Below, piece after piece: positions 1 through 9,601 of a DNA stretch of 64,000 bases; the first letter of the stretch is position 1; every line of letters starts with the position of its first letter. The DNA is from Alloscardovia macacae (GTDB taxonomy: Bacteria; Actinomycetota; Actinomycetes; Actinomycetales; Bifidobacteriaceae), in NCBI RefSeq assembly GCF_002259705.1, contig NZ_MWWT01000008.1, positions 177,808-241,807 of the forward strand. Direction: 5' to 3'. A model generated the notes under the pieces. It saw nothing but the letters and a program-made list of their open reading frames with translations. It searched no databases and had not been told where the DNA came from. Made by a program: the position numbers and the translations under genes.

Positions 1-110
1 GACTTCTTACCGTCGAGGAGAATCTTATTAATGAGCTGAGCTACGACTGTCGAACCGTAAATTGGATCTGGCAGGAGCTGATGCTTTTTTGCTGGTCCCT
101 TACGTGACAT
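1..110 (-). CDS. rpsG: 30S ribosomal protein S7, N-terminal part (cut by window edge)
   Basis: This is the first 36 codons of small-subunit protein S7, which nucleates assembly of the 16S rRNA 3' domain. The translation starts [20 protein letters not shown], the conserved S7 N-terminus, and runs off the left edge still open. The ATG lies one base after the rpsL stop codon, the usual str-operon arrangement, so S7 is probably translationally coupled to S12. The rest of the gene and the expected fusA/tuf genes lie outside the window. Confidence 0.95.
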   Translation of the reverse strand, partial: MSRKGPAKKHQLLPDPIYGSTVVAQLINKILLDGKK

Positions 111-111
111 A

Positions 112-483
112 TTACTTAGCCTTCTTTGCGCCGTACAGGGAACGACCCTGCTTACGGTCCTTTACACCCTGAGTATCGAGAGCACCGCGAACGATGTGGT
201 AACGAACACCAGGAAGATCCTTTACACGACCACCGCGAACGAGCACGATGGAGTGCTCCTGCAGGTTATGACCTTCGCCTGGAATGTAGGCGGTTACTTC
301 TACGCCAGAAGACAGGCGAACACGTGCGACCTTACGCAGTGCCGAGTTTGGCTTCTTAGGAGTAGTAGTATAAACACGAGTGCACACACCGCGACGCAGT
401 GGGCTACCCTTAAGTGCCAAAGTCTTCGACTTCTTTGGCTTTGGCTGACGTCCCTTGCGGACCAGCTGTTCTATAGTAGGCAA
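112..483 (-). CDS. rpsL: 30S ribosomal protein S12
   Basis: S12 lies at the ribosomal decoding centre and is the classic site of streptomycin resistance. The 123-residue product has the full family length, with [19 protein letters not shown] at the N-terminus, the [19 protein letters not shown] segment carrying the decoding-site lysine, and the [12 protein letters not shown] loop. The frame stays open upstream to about 732, but homology begins exactly at a TTG codon preceded by GGAGA at good spacing, so I take TTG (481-483) as the start. The gene is first in the str operon and is followed immediately by rpsG. The promoter is at 703-732. Confidence 0.96.
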   Translation of the reverse strand: MPTIEQLVRKGRQPKPKKSKTLALKGSPLRRGVCTRVYTTTPKKPNSALRKVARVRLSSGVEVTAYIPGEGHNLQEHSIVLVRGGRVKDLPGVRYHIVRGALDTQGVKDRKQGRSLYGAKKAK

Positions 484-702
484 CTGTTTCTCCGATTCTT
501 GTTTCTGTTTAGTGCGGCCGCTCCACTGCAGCACACGTTCAGAATCCTCGAGAAACACCCGAAAGTTCATAAACAGCCACAGTCCACCGGCCCGATGGCC
601 CATCCTCTCTGGTCTTCCATTACTAGAGACCTTCACAGATTCCGGGATATCCCGCTGCTGCACACCTTTACATAGGCATACCAGCGGCACACACGAATTC
701 CC

Positions 703-732
703 ATTATATACCCAGCGCCGACAAAAGCGCAA
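703..732 (-). promoter_or_regulatory. Putative sigma-70 promoter of the rpsL-rpsG operon
   Basis: On the minus strand there is a perfect TATAAT -10 box (703-708) and TTGCGC (727-732) as -35, separated by 18 bases. It would give an rpsL leader of about 210 nt. The rest of 484-1001 (about 500 bases between rpsL and the divergent transporter) shows no convincing gene; the short open frames there lack ribosome binding sites and recognisable protein sequence. Confidence 0.55.
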
Positions 733-1001
733 GTGGGCGTGTAAAAGTGAGTGTGTAAAAGTGTGTGCTCAGCAGTCACCGGGCGCACCACCTCTGCGCA
801 AAGACTCCCCGCCGAGCACACGTACTGCACAGGCCCCATAGACACTGCAAGCGAGGGAACTTCCGGCGTCTCCTGAACAAGTAACTGAAAGTATAGGCAG
901 AATTGGAAAAAATACGATATCGAGTGCTCCCCCGTCTAAGCGATGGAGGAAAGAGCGTATACTCGAGCGTAGACCCGCGACACTGAACCGAGGACCGCTT
1001 C

Positions 1002-1949
1002 ATGACACACGTACTGCTGAACGCCGCCGCGTTTATACTCGTCATCATCATAGGCCGCTTTCTGGCTGCGCGCCGTCTGCTGCCCGCGAATGCCGGCGAA
1101 ACGCTGAAAAGCATCGTCATGAACATCACGCTGCCGGCAGCCATCATCATGAATTTTTCGAAAACGGGTTCCTCGTCGGGAGGCGTTATGCTGAGTCTCG
1201 CAGCCCTCGGACTGCTCGTGAACGTCATCATGGTCGGCGTGGGCATGGCGCTGACCCGCCGCCGCTCGAGCGCGGACGAGGCGCTCTACATGCTCAGTTT
1301 GCCGGCCATGAACATCGGCGCGTTCTGCATTCCGTTCATTCAGTCCTTCCTGCCCGCGCTGGGAACGGTGGCCGCGAGCATGTTCGACGTGGGAAACTCC
1401 ATCGCCTGCACAGGCGGCACGTATGCGTTTACATCCGAATACGTACGCCGTTCTGGCAATTCCTCCTCTTCTTTCCTCTCCTCTATAAACTGGCGCATGT
1501 TCGGCCGGCGGCTCGTCACGAGCACTCCCCTCATGACGTACATCATCATGTTCGCACTGACGACGGGTGGCGTGCATCTGCCTTCGGAGGTGTTTACGCT
1601 CATCGCGCCGCTGTCCGTGGCGAATCCGTGCATCGCGCTGCTCATGATAGGCGTGATGATTCGCATCGAGTTCAAGCGCGAGTATATGAAGGATGTGGCG
1701 GTCATTCTGGGCTTGCGGCACCTCTTCTCTGTGGCTCTGGCGCTCGTGTGCTACTTCGTTCTGCCGTTCGACCTCGTCATTCGCCAGGCGCTCGTGCTCG
1801 TGGCGTTTGCGCCGCTGAGCGTCATCGCTCCGGCATATGTGGGCATGTGCGACGGCGACGAAGGTAAGGCGAGCGCGATTAATAGCTTCTCCATCATTCT
1901 GAGTGTGGCGGAGATTACTGGGCTGCTCGTGGTCATGGGGCTGAACTGA
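1002..1949 (+). CDS. AEC (auxin efflux carrier) family transporter
   Basis: This 315-residue hydrophobic protein has the two five-helix halves typical of AEC-family carriers. It starts MTHVLLNAAAFILVIIIGRF and has the family-type segment SIVMNITLPAAIIMNF near residue 50; the second half carries ALVLVAFAPLSVIAPAYV and closes with a last helix, SIILSVAEITGLLVVMGL. Bacterial members move malate, malonate or other organic acids; the substrate cannot be read from sequence. GAGGA sits eight bases before the ATG. It stands alone, divergent from rpsL, next to a glucarate catabolic block, so an organic-acid substrate is plausible but unproven. Confidence 0.8.
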   Translation: MTHVLLNAAAFILVIIIGRFLAARRLLPANAGETLKSIVMNITLPAAIIMNFSKTGSSSGGVMLSLAALGLLVNVIMVGVGMALTRRRSSADEALYMLSLPAMNIGAFCIPFIQSFLPALGTVAASMFDVGNSIACTGGTYAFTSEYVRRSGNSSSSFLSSINWRMFGRRLVTSTPLMTYIIMFALTTGGVHLPSEVFTLIAPLSVANPCIALLMIGVMIRIEFKREYMKDVAVILGLRHLFSVALALVCYFVLPFDLVIRQALVLVAFAPLSVIAPAYVGMCDGDEGKASAINSFSIILSVAEITGLLVVMGLN

Positions 1950-2180
1950 GCGCTGGGCTGGCTGGGTTTCCCGTTCGCGCAGTTTTGGGCCAATTCCGAC
2001 ACTGGGGTGCGCACTTTTGGGCTTATTCCGACGCTACTCCTCGGAGCGTCCGCGTACACGAGAAGACGATAGGCGTGAATGCTGAACCGGTAGCCAGGCC
2101 TGCGTCGAAATAAGCCCTAAAGTAACGAAGCCCGCTTAGAGCGGCGTCGACATTAGCCCATAAGTCGCATTTCTTCACAT

Positions 2181-2223
2181 AAAAAAAGGGGGGGGGGGGA
2201 CCCGGCGCACTGCCGAGCCCCCC
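2181..2223 (-). terminator. Intrinsic terminator of the glucarate operon with a 12-base homopolymer arm
   Basis: Read on the minus strand after garR, a run of six G followed by CTCGGC pairs back through GCCGGGT to a C run, then seven T. On the plus strand this is A7-G12 (2181-2199). The C12 arm is longer than the stem needs and should be prone to replication slippage. The rest of 1950-2240 holds no gene. Confidence 0.75.
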
Positions 2224-2240
2224 TCGCGAGGTAATGAAAA

Positions 2241-3128
2241 CTACTCTTCCTTCAAAGAGATGTCGTTCACCATCTCGTACCATTCTGCGATGGCGCTGTG
2301 ATCTTCCTTTTCGTGACCGTGAGCCTTCAGAGACTGCATCACTTCCATGGCGAGGGACGTGAATGGTGCAGATACATTGATGCCATACGAGGTATCCATG
2401 ACATTCTGCAGATCCTTAATGTGCAGCTCGATGCGGAAGCCTGGGTCATAGTTCGCGTCGAAAATCTTCTGGGACTTCTGATCCATCACTGTAGAGCCGG
2501 CCAGACCCGAGCGAATAGCCTTATACACATTCTCCGGGGAGACGCCAGCCTTCTTCGCCAGCGAGTATGCTTCCGAAACAGCTGCGATGTTTATGGCCAC
2601 GATCATCTGGTTCGCGAGTTTCGTGATGTTACCAGCGCCTACACCACCGACGAGAGTGACAGTGGATGCCATGGTCTGCAGAAGTGCTTCGTACTTCGCG
2701 AAGACAGCCTCGTCACCACCCACCATGACAGCGATAGAACCGTCGATGGCCTTTGGCTCGCCACCAGAGACTGGAGCATCGAGGAAGTCCACGCCCTTCT
2801 CGGAGAGCTTTTCAGCAAATTCGCGGCTCGCCAGTGGAGCGATGGAGCTCATGTCGATGACAGCATTACCTGCTTCGAGTCCCTCCGCGATTCCGTTCTC
2901 GTCGAAGAGAGCAGAACGCACGTGTGGAGAGTTCGGCAGCATGGTGATGACCACGTCTGCGTTTTCCGCGACCTCGCGACCCGAAGCTGCACGGTGTGCA
3001 CCAGCCTCTTCAAGTTCACGCATAGGCGCCTCGTTAAAGTCGAACACGGTCAGCTCATATCCGGCCTTAAGCACGTTCAGCGCCATCGGACGACCCATAA
3101 TGCCGAGTCCTACAAATCCTACCTTCAT
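2241..3128 (-). CDS. garR: Tartronate semialdehyde reductase (2-hydroxy-3-oxopropionate reductase)
   Basis: This NAD(P)H-dependent enzyme of the beta-hydroxyacid dehydrogenase family would reduce tartronate semialdehyde to D-glycerate. The 295-residue protein opens with the Rossmann motif GFVGLGIMGRPMALN, has the substrate-binding segment DAPVSGGEPKAIDGS around residue 120 and the catalytic lysine in GNITKLANQM around residue 170. AAAGGAT precedes the ATG. The family also includes 3-hydroxyisobutyrate dehydrogenase, but its place behind glycerate kinase and glucarate dehydratase favours GarR. It is the last gene of a minus-strand operon and is followed by a terminator. Confidence 0.88.
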   Translation of the reverse strand: MKVGFVGLGIMGRPMALNVLKAGYELTVFDFNEAPMRELEEAGAHRAASGREVAENADVVITMLPNSPHVRSALFDENGIAEGLEAGNAVIDMSSIAPLASREFAEKLSEKGVDFLDAPVSGGEPKAIDGSIAVMVGGDEAVFAKYEALLQTMASTVTLVGGVGAGNITKLANQMIVAINIAAVSEAYSLAKKAGVSPENVYKAIRSGLAGSTVMDQKSQKIFDANYDPGFRIELHIKDLQNVMDTSYGINVSAPFTSLAMEVMQSLKAHGHEKEDHSAIAEWYEMVNDISLKEE

Positions 3129-3169
3129 GATGGTATCCTTTCTGAAAAATTGACATACAAAAAATAAAC

Positions 3170-4474
3170 TTACGCACGACCGAACAGGAACGCTCGCGTG
3201 GCCGTCTCAGCAGCCAGAGGGAGCGTCGTATCCACGCTCGCCATACTCTCCGCGAGCGTCATAGGGCGCGTAGGCAGCGGGATAACGAGGTCGATGCCTT
3301 CATCATAAACCTCCCCGAGGTCCTCCGCGCGGGCGCCCACCACAGCCACGACCGGAATACCGCGGGCTCGCGCACGGCTCGCCACGCCCACAGGCGCCTT
3401 ACCACGCGCGGACTGCGCATCCATGCGACCTTCACCTGTGATGACGAAATCCACACCGTCGAGCGCCTCGTCGAGCGCGATAAGGTCCAGCACCGCGTCG
3501 ATGCCGCTCAGCACACGAGCCGAGCAGAAGGCCAGAAGACCCGCACCCAGACCTCCCGCAGCGCCTGCACCTGGCTCTCGCGAAACGTCGTGCGCACCAT
3601 CCGCACCGTATGCTGCCACTTTCGCCGCATACGCACGCATCCAGCCGTCATACTCCTCCGCGCGAGACATATCCAGCCCCTTCTGCGCGCCGTACATCTG
3701 CACAGCACCGCACGCACCCGTCAGAGGGTTATTCACATCAGTGAGAGCGACGAACTCGGTGTGCGCGACGCGCGGATCGAGACCGCTAACATCCACGCTC
3801 GCCAGAGTCTGCAGACCGGCAAGCCCGCGCGGCACGTCGTCACCCTGCGCATCAAGGAAGCGCACGCCGAGAGCGCGAGCCATGCCCATGCCCCCGTCGC
3901 TCGTGGCACTGCCCCCGAGGCCCACGAAGATGCGTGTGGCTCCCTGGTCGAGAGCGTCGAGGATAGCCTGCCCCACGCCATAGGTATCTGCGTGAAGGGC
4001 GTTCTCAGGCGTCTGCTCGATGAGCGTGATGCCGCTGGACTGCGCCATCTCGAGAACGGCGGTTTTTGGTGTGTCGTTTGGCACATCGTTCGGCGCATCG
4101 TTCTGCGCGCGCTTCGGCGTATCATCCGACGCATCGGAGCCGTCCGCCTCGCCAGCCAGCAGCGCATACTGCACCTCGACCGGCTCACCCAGCGGCCCCT
4201 GCACCTGGACGGTGCGAACCTCGCAGCCCGTGGCGCGCACCACAGCATCGACTGTTCCTTCGCCGCCATCCGCTATGGAGTATGTCTTTACGAGCGCGTC
4301 CGGCAGCACGCGGTGCACACCTTGTTCGAGAAGCTCCGCCACATGCGCACTGCTCGCAGAGCCTTTAAACGAGTCGGATGCGACGAGCACCGTGCGTGGG
4401 CGGTTCGTACCGCTCGCTGTACTGTCCGTGTGAGAGTGCTGCACGTTCTGCCCCTGTGCGCTGTCTTCTCCCAT
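3170..4474 (-). CDS. garK: Glycerate kinase (GarK/GlxK family)
   Basis: It phosphorylates D-glycerate, in this family usually to 2-phosphoglycerate, feeding the glucarate product into lower glycolysis. Residues 30-45 carry the signature VLVASDSFKGSASS; GLGGSATSDGGMGMARALG and the C-terminal FVITGEGRMDAQSARGKAP are also diagnostic. At 434 residues it is longer than the usual roughly 380 because of a hydrophilic N-terminus and a repetitive insert (NDAPNDVPNDTPKT, near residues 130-143). I chose the ATG at 4474, eight bases after GGAGG; an in-frame GTG at 4483 lies inside that ribosome binding site. It precedes garR. Confidence 0.9.
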   Translation of the reverse strand: MGEDSAQGQNVQHSHTDSTASGTNRPRTVLVASDSFKGSASSAHVAELLEQGVHRVLPDALVKTYSIADGGEGTVDAVVRATGCEVRTVQVQGPLGEPVEVQYALLAGEADGSDASDDTPKRAQNDAPNDVPNDTPKTAVLEMAQSSGITLIEQTPENALHADTYGVGQAILDALDQGATRIFVGLGGSATSDGGMGMARALGVRFLDAQGDDVPRGLAGLQTLASVDVSGLDPRVAHTEFVALTDVNNPLTGACGAVQMYGAQKGLDMSRAEEYDGWMRAYAAKVAAYGADGAHDVSREPGAGAAGGLGAGLLAFCSARVLSGIDAVLDLIALDEALDGVDFVITGEGRMDAQSARGKAPVGVASRARARGIPVVAVVGARAEDLGEVYDEGIDLVIPLPTRPMTLAESMASVDTTLPLAAETATRAFLFGRA

Positions 4475-4531
4475 GCGTGTCACCTCCTTCAGCTTAAGTT
4501 CCTGTTATCTGATGTACCTTTATACCCGGCG

Positions 4532-5452
4532 TTACTCGCTCAGATACCCCGCCTGCACCATCGCCTGGCGCATACCCTCGAGGGCTGCAGCGCTCGGCGT
4601 CTCCGTAGGCAGGACAGACGGACCCATATTCATGCCCATCATGTTCCCCATGGCCTTCGTCGCAGACGGGAAGCTGGCCGCATCCTGAGACAAACGCAGA
4701 GGATTCAGCTCAAACTGCAGACGGCGCGACTTCTCGAGGTCTCCCTCAGCGAACGCATCATACAGTCCACAAATGAGCTCCGGGAAGATATTCGCCGTGG
4801 AGCACACTGCTCCATCCGCACCGCAACACAGTCCCGCGTAAACGATGGTATCCTTACCCGCAAAGACCGAGAAATCGATGTCTTCCGTGCGGCGCACGAG
4901 CTCCTGCAGGTTCGTGATGTTCCCCGACGAATCCTTAATTCCCACGATGTTCGGCACATCATGCGCGAGCTTCACTATGGTATCCAGCGAGACCGGATAT
5001 CCAGCCAGGCCCGGATTATTATAGATGAGCACAGCCACGTCTGGCACAGCTGCTGCTATGGTCGAGAAATGGTTATACAGCGCATCCTGTGTCGGCGTGA
5101 TGAACATAGGCTGGAGGACGGATATGGCATCGATATCCAGCTCAGCTGCGCGGCGAGCCAGCTGAATGTTCTGGCTCGTGCGAATGTGGCCGAGGCCGAA
5201 CATGACAGGCACGCGCCCACGCACTTCCTCGATGATGGCCTGGGTGGCCTCTATCATCTCGTCATCGGAGAACATGTAGAACTCCGAGTTACTTCCGAAG
5301 GCGAGAATGCCATCGACGCCGTGGTCTATCTCATAGTTCACATGCTCGCGCAGCCGCTCGAGGTCTATCTTTCCATCGAGTGCATCTGTCACTGGCATGA
5401 TAATAGGGACGATGATGCCCTTATAGGCGTCTGTATTCATAACGCGTGCCAT
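4532..5452 (-). CDS. DapA/NanA-family lyase, probable 5-keto-4-deoxyglucarate aldolase
   Basis: This 306-residue class I aldolase-fold protein has the Schiff-base lysine in VGIKDSSGN, the tyrosine in LIYNNPGLAGYP and the substrate loop GSNSEFYMF. Family members include dihydrodipicolinate synthase, sialate lyase, KDG aldolase and 5-dehydro-4-deoxyglucarate dehydratase. The operon contains garR and garK but no HpcH-type garL, so an enzyme splitting 5-keto-4-deoxyglucarate into pyruvate and tartronate semialdehyde is needed; that job is my inference. A decarboxylating dehydratase giving 2-oxoglutarate semialdehyde is the main alternative, but would leave garR and garK unexplained. AAAGGA lies upstream of the ATG at 5452; the frame extends further but without homology. 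Confidence 0.75.
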   Translation of the reverse strand: MARVMNTDAYKGIIVPIIMPVTDALDGKIDLERLREHVNYEIDHGVDGILAFGSNSEFYMFSDDEMIEATQAIIEEVRGRVPVMFGLGHIRTSQNIQLARRAAELDIDAISVLQPMFITPTQDALYNHFSTIAAAVPDVAVLIYNNPGLAGYPVSLDTIVKLAHDVPNIVGIKDSSGNITNLQELVRRTEDIDFSVFAGKDTIVYAGLCCGADGAVCSTANIFPELICGLYDAFAEGDLEKSRRLQFELNPLRLSQDAASFPSATKAMGNMMGMNMGPSVLPTETPSAAALEGMRQAMVQAGYLSE

Positions 5453-5567
5453 ATCTGTACGTCCTTTCCGTCTGTCCGCGTTCACTCCGCGCTCTGTCCG
5501 CGCTGTCCTCTGTTCGTGTTCGTTCCGACACGAGCAGTCCGCGCTCTGTCCTCTGTCCGCGCGAAAC
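5453..5567. repeat. Short degenerate direct repeats (CCGCGCTCTGTCC type)
   Basis: The gap between the aldolase and gudD contains at least two near-exact copies of TCCGCGCTCTGTCC plus partial copies (CTGTCCGCG, CTCTGTCC). It also carries the aldolase ribosome binding site. No gene fits. The repeats resemble slippage products; no function is evident. Confidence 0.5.
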
Positions 5568-6902
5568 CTACCGCACCATCGACGGCCGCTTGCCGTCAAA
5601 CTTCCATCCTGGGATGTAGTACTGCATACCTACCGAGTCATCGCGGCTACCGCAGTTATTCTCCACATACAGGCGAGCTGCTGCTTCGAGCGCTTCGCGG
5701 TTAATCTCCACACCCAGACCCGGCACGTCACGTGGCACAGCTACCTCACCATTCTTAATCTGTGGTGGGTTCTTCGTGAGGAACTGGCCGTCCTGCCAGA
5801 TCCAGTGCGTGTCGCAGGCGTTAATGCGCCCAGGAGCAGCCGCGGCAGCCTGTGCCACCATGGCCAGCGAGATATCGAAGTGATTATTCGAGTGCACGCC
5901 CCACGTCAGGTCGAGGTTATCGCACAGCTGAGCCACGCGCACGCAGCCTTCCATGGTCCAGAAGTGAGGATCAGCCAGTGGAATGGTCACCGAGTCGAGG
6001 CGGATAGCAGCCTTCATCTCACGCCAGTCCGTCGCCACCATGTTCGTGGCGGTAGCCAGGCCCGTGCGACGACGGAACTCTGCCATCACTTCACGCGACG
6101 AGAAGCGTCCCTCTGCCCCACATGGGTCTTCCACGTAGGTGAGCGTGCCCACCATATCCTTACAGATATCGATGGCTTCTTCCAGCCCCCAGCATCCGTT
6201 TGGATCGAGGTCGATGCGTGCGTTCGGGAATTCCTTCTTAATGAGCTTGATGGCTTCTATCTCTTCGTGTCCGTCGAAGACACCGCCCTTGAGCTTAAAG
6301 TCTTCGAAGCCGTAGCGCTCGTGTGCGGCTTTCGCCTGCTCGAGGATGGCTTGTGCGGTCATGGCTGGCTCTCGGCGAATGCGACCCCATGCGTCGGACG
6401 TGTCATCGTCGTGAATGTATGGCAGGTCAGTCTTCGTGCGGTCTGCCACGTAGAAGAGGTAGCCGAGGAACTTCACCGAGTCGCGCACCTGGCCGTCGCC
6501 GAGCAGCGCAGCTACTGGTACGCCCATGTGCTTGCCGAGGATGTCGAGCAGTGCGGTTTCTACCGCGGTCTGCACGTGTACCGTCGTGCGCAGGTCGAAG
6601 GTCTGGTCGCCGCGTCCGCCCGCGTCGAGTGCTGCATACTTTTCGCGGATGGAGCGTACGAGATTCTTATACTGGCCGAGCTCCGTGCCGATGACCATCG
6701 GCTTGATTTCGTTCAGTACGTCCGTTATCTTCTTCGTACCCGGTACTTCCGAGATGCCTTCCACGCCGTCCGAGTCCGTGAGGATGACCACGTTACGCGT
6801 GAAGAACGGTCCGTGTGCTCCGGACAGGTTCAGGAGCATGCTGTCGTAGCCTGCTACTGCGAAGACTTCCATGTTTACTATTTTTGCTGCCAATTTTCTC
6901 AT
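5568..6902 (-). CDS. gudD: Glucarate dehydratase (copy 1, enolase superfamily)
   Basis: It dehydrates D-glucarate (and L-idarate) to 5-keto-4-deoxy-D-glucarate. The 444-residue protein has the enolase-superfamily KxK motif in DFKLKGGVF, metal ligands in [15 protein letters not shown] and ATNMVATDW, the catalytic His-containing [10 protein letters not shown], and ends like E. coli GudD with [19 protein letters not shown]...MVR. I place the start at MRKLAAKIV (6902); a downstream ATG at 6872 would still keep the fold. It is followed by the aldolase gene and preceded by a paralogue 34 bases away, on one likely transcript. Its close match to the E. coli C-terminus makes it the better candidate for the main enzyme. 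Confidence 0.92.
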   Translation of the reverse strand: MRKLAAKIVNMEVFAVAGYDSMLLNLSGAHGPFFTRNVVILTDSDGVEGISEVPGTKKITDVLNEIKPMVIGTELGQYKNLVRSIREKYAALDAGGRGDQTFDLRTTVHVQTAVETALLDILGKHMGVPVAALLGDGQVRDSVKFLGYLFYVADRTKTDLPYIHDDDTSDAWGRIRREPAMTAQAILEQAKAAHERYGFEDFKLKGGVFDGHEEIEAIKLIKKEFPNARIDLDPNGCWGLEEAIDICKDMVGTLTYVEDPCGAEGRFSSREVMAEFRRRTGLATATNMVATDWREMKAAIRLDSVTIPLADPHFWTMEGCVRVAQLCDNLDLTWGVHSNNHFDISLAMVAQAAAAAPGRINACDTHWIWQDGQFLTKNPPQIKNGEVAVPRDVPGLGVEINREALEAAARLYVENNCGSRDDSVGMQYYIPGWKFDGKRPSMVR

Positions 6903-6936
6903 CACCTTTCGTGTGTATTTTTCTCGTCGTGTGCGC

Positions 6937-8286
6937 CTAGCGGACCATCGCTGGGCGGTGTGGGTCGTACTGCCAGTTCGGGATGTAATACTGCATACCG
7001 CGAGCGTCGTCGCGCGTTCCGCAGTTATTCTCCACATAGAGCTGGTGTGCGGCTTCGAGCTTGTCGTGGTCGAGCTGGATGCCCAGTCCTGGAACGTTCG
7101 GATCGACCGTCAGACATCCGTCGTGGAACTGTGGAGCCGTTTTCCCGAGGTGCTGTCCGTCCTGCCACATGTAGTGCGTGTCGCAGGCATTCAGGTTTCC
7201 TGGAGCTGCTGCAGCAGCCTGTGCCACCATAGCCAGTGAGATGTCGAAGTGATTATTCGAGTGGACACCCCAGGTCAGGTCTATGTCGTGGCACAGCTGA
7301 GCCACGCGCACACACCCCTGCATGGTCCAGAAGTGAGGATCAGCCAGAGGGATGGTCACCGAGTCGAGGCGGATAGCCGCCTTCATCTCACGCCAGTCCG
7401 TGTCACACATATTCGTGGCAGTAGGCAGTCCCGTCTGACGGTGGAACTCCGCCATCGTCTCGCGAGCCGAGAAACGCCCCTCTGCTCCACATGGGTCTTC
7501 CACGTACGTCAGCGTGCCTTCGAGACCACGGCACAGGCGCACAGATTCATCCAGCGACCATGCGGCATTCGGATCGATGGTGATGCGCGCATCCGGGAAT
7601 TCCTTCTTCAGCGCCTTCACTGTCTCTATCTCCTTTTCTGGAGCGAAGACGCCACCCTTGAGCTTAAAATCTTTAAATCCGAAGCGTGCGGCTGCAGCCT
7701 TCGCCTGGCGTACCACGGCATCCGTATCCATGGCAGGCTCGCGGCGGATACGGCCCCACTCATCCGAATTATCATCATCATGAATGTACGGCATGTCCGT
7801 GAGCGTGCGGTCTCCCACGTAGAAGAGGTAGGCGAGGAAGCGCACTTCGGTACGCACCTGACCTTCGCCGAGCAGTGCTGCTACCGGCACGTTCAGGTGC
7901 TGTCCGAGCAGGTCGAGCAGTGGAGTCTCCACGCCGGTGACCACATTTGTTACTTTCTTAAAGATCTGCGCGTGCGCGGTTTCTGCGCCGCCTGCTCCCG
8001 CTCCAGCTACACCAGCGACCTGGCCCTGCAGCATGCGCGTGCAGTCCTGGACTATCTGCTTATATTCAGCGATAGGCCGGCCTTCCACCAGGGGAATACA
8101 GGATTCGAGACGCTGAGTAATCACTTCCCCACCTGGGACTTCACCCACGCCTTCGTTCCCGTTACTGTCTGTCATCACGACCACGTTACGGGTAAAGAAT
8201 GGTTCATGTGCTCCAGCGAGATTCAGGAGCATACTGTCATATCCAGCGACGGGTACGACGCGCATCGTTTTTACTACGGGTACCAT
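6937..8286 (-). CDS. Glucarate dehydratase paralogue (copy 2)
   Basis: This is a second 449-residue glucarate dehydratase-family protein and the first gene of the operon. The catalytic set is intact: [32 protein letters not shown] and [10 protein letters not shown]. It differs from copy 1 by a Gly/Ala-rich insert ([11 protein letters not shown], near residue 100) and a diverged C-terminus. The arrangement resembles the gudX-gudD pair of enterobacteria, where the paralogue partners the main enzyme. The start is set at 8286 because GGAGGA lies just upstream; ATGs at 8298 and 8310 lack such a site. Confidence 0.88.
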   Translation of the reverse strand: MVPVVKTMRVVPVAGYDSMLLNLAGAHEPFFTRNVVVMTDSNGNEGVGEVPGGEVITQRLESCIPLVEGRPIAEYKQIVQDCTRMLQGQVAGVAGAGAGGAETAHAQIFKKVTNVVTGVETPLLDLLGQHLNVPVAALLGEGQVRTEVRFLAYLFYVGDRTLTDMPYIHDDDNSDEWGRIRREPAMDTDAVVRQAKAAAARFGFKDFKLKGGVFAPEKEIETVKALKKEFPDARITIDPNAAWSLDESVRLCRGLEGTLTYVEDPCGAEGRFSARETMAEFHRQTGLPTATNMCDTDWREMKAAIRLDSVTIPLADPHFWTMQGCVRVAQLCHDIDLTWGVHSNNHFDISLAMVAQAAAAAPGNLNACDTHYMWQDGQHLGKTAPQFHDGCLTVDPNVPGLGIQLDHDKLEAAHQLYVENNCGTRDDARGMQYYIPNWQYDPHRPAMVR

Positions 8287-8452
8287 GTGTTCCTCCATTG
8301 GATAGTGCATCTGGAAATTTCTGTACTTCTATTATGGCCGCGCTCCCCCGCCTGACGCACTATTCTCGAAACCTCGACTCACCCCTGCTCCTCCCCCATA
8401 TTCTGGTCTGCGTACTATTCTTAGAGGCACACAGCAGTACAGGGAGGCAGTC
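8287..8452. promoter_or_regulatory. Divergent promoter region, gudD operon and cdaR
   Basis: These 166 bases separate the minus-strand glucarate operon from the plus-strand regulator. A CATAAT box read on the minus strand (8331-8336) could serve the operon, and TACTATTCT around 8410-8418 could serve cdaR. A CdaR operator is expected here by analogy with other diacid regulators, but I cannot identify a clear palindrome. Confidence 0.4.
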
Positions 8453-9592
8453 ATGGAGATAGATCCGAAGATAGCGCAGGCCATTACGGCGAATATTAAA
8501 GACCTTCTCCACCATGAGATTAACTTCTTTAACACATCCGGCACCATCATCGCCAGTACAGATAAGTCGCGCGTGGGCACGAGCCATGACGGCGCGCGCC
8601 TGGCCGTGAACCTCAAAGAGACGGTGGCCATCGATAGCGAGCACCAGTTCGTCGGCGCGCGTGATGGCATAAACATTCCCGTCATGCTCGACGATGACGT
8701 TATCGCGGTCATCGGCATTACCGGCACGCGCGAAGAAGTGGAGCCGTACGGGAACATCATCCGTAAGATCACGGAGATCCTCATCCGCGAGAATCTCGAC
8801 CAGGTCACGCGTTCGGACCGCCGCCTTATGATGACGAATCTCCTGAGTCTGCTCAGCTCGCAGAATCACGATGTGGCGCTTATCCACCATTTGGCGCGCA
8901 CCCTCGATGTGGATGTAAAGATACCGCGCCGCGCTGTCGTGGGCCGTGTTCTGGCAGACGACCCGACTCTCGAGCGTCATCAGGACATCTCGCGTGTTCT
9001 GCAGGACATTTTCGCGGCCCGACCGGATGTGCTCTACAGCGTTACGCCGCAGGAGTGCGCCTTCTACTTTCCGGATGGGCGCGACGACGTTCTGCATTCC
9101 ACGCTGCGTGCCGTGCAGACGAGCGTGCGCGAGTCGTACGGCGTCACGCTCGTCTTCGGCGTGGGGGACGTGGCGGATACGGCGAGCGCGTACTGGCAGA
9201 GTTATGCGCAGGCAGATACTGCTGCTGACTGGCAACTTTTCGTGGCTCGGCAGGATATCTGTGCGTATGACGGTCTCGACTACGGGATACTGCTGTCGAG
9301 TATGCCGGAATCCAGCGCTGAGCAGTTCGTCTCACGGGTGTTCCACGGACTCAGTAGTGAAGAAATTGACCTGTATGAAAAAACATTCCAGGCGTATACG
9401 CTGCATAACGGGTCCATCCTGCACGCTGCGGACGACCTCTACCTGCATAAGAACACTCTGCAGAATCATCTGAATAAAATAGCGCACGCGACCGGCTATA
9501 ATCCGCGCACTCTCGAGGATTACGTCATCCTGAACCTCGCGTTTAAGATGCGCCGCTACCTCGCCTTCGAACAGCAGCGTCGCGCGGAATAA
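8453..9592 (+). CDS. cdaR: CdaR-family sugar diacid transcriptional regulator
   Basis: The 379-residue protein starts with the putative sugar-diacid recognition domain (residues about 4-135: AITANIKDLLHHEINFFNTS, then a block with VGTSHDGARLAVNLKETV and VIAVIGITG). It ends with a PucR/CdaR-type helix-turn-helix (about 325-370: LYLHKNTLQNHLNKIAHATG). E. coli CdaR activates garD, garPLRK and gudPXD in response to diacids. The position, divergent from the gudD operon, fits the same role. GGGAGG is five bases before the ATG. The gene converges on the carrier gene, sharing a terminator. Confidence 0.9.
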   Translation: MEIDPKIAQAITANIKDLLHHEINFFNTSGTIIASTDKSRVGTSHDGARLAVNLKETVAIDSEHQFVGARDGINIPVMLDDDVIAVIGITGTREEVEPYGNIIRKITEILIRENLDQVTRSDRRLMMTNLLSLLSSQNHDVALIHHLARTLDVDVKIPRRAVVGRVLADDPTLERHQDISRVLQDIFAARPDVLYSVTPQECAFYFPDGRDDVLHSTLRAVQTSVRESYGVTLVFGVGDVADTASAYWQSYAQADTAADWQLFVARQDICAYDGLDYGILLSSMPESSAEQFVSRVFHGLSSEEIDLYEKTFQAYTLHNGSILHAADDLYLHKNTLQNHLNKIAHATGYNPRTLEDYVILNLAFKMRRYLAFEQQRRAE

Positions 9593-9601
9593 GACGACGA
9601 A

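Noticed and set aside
484..732. N-terminal extension of S12 in the same open frame
   Set aside because: S12 homology begins exactly at the TTG at 481-483 with a ribosome binding site before it; the upstream sequence is not S12-like and contains the promoter.
3590..5704. 704-codon open frame on the plus strand
   Set aside because: It lies antisense to garK, the aldolase and gudD; its His/Arg-rich translation is a GC-bias shadow.
8360..9235. 291-codon open frame antisense to cdaR
   Set aside because: CdaR is clearly coded on the plus strand with a strong ribosome binding site.
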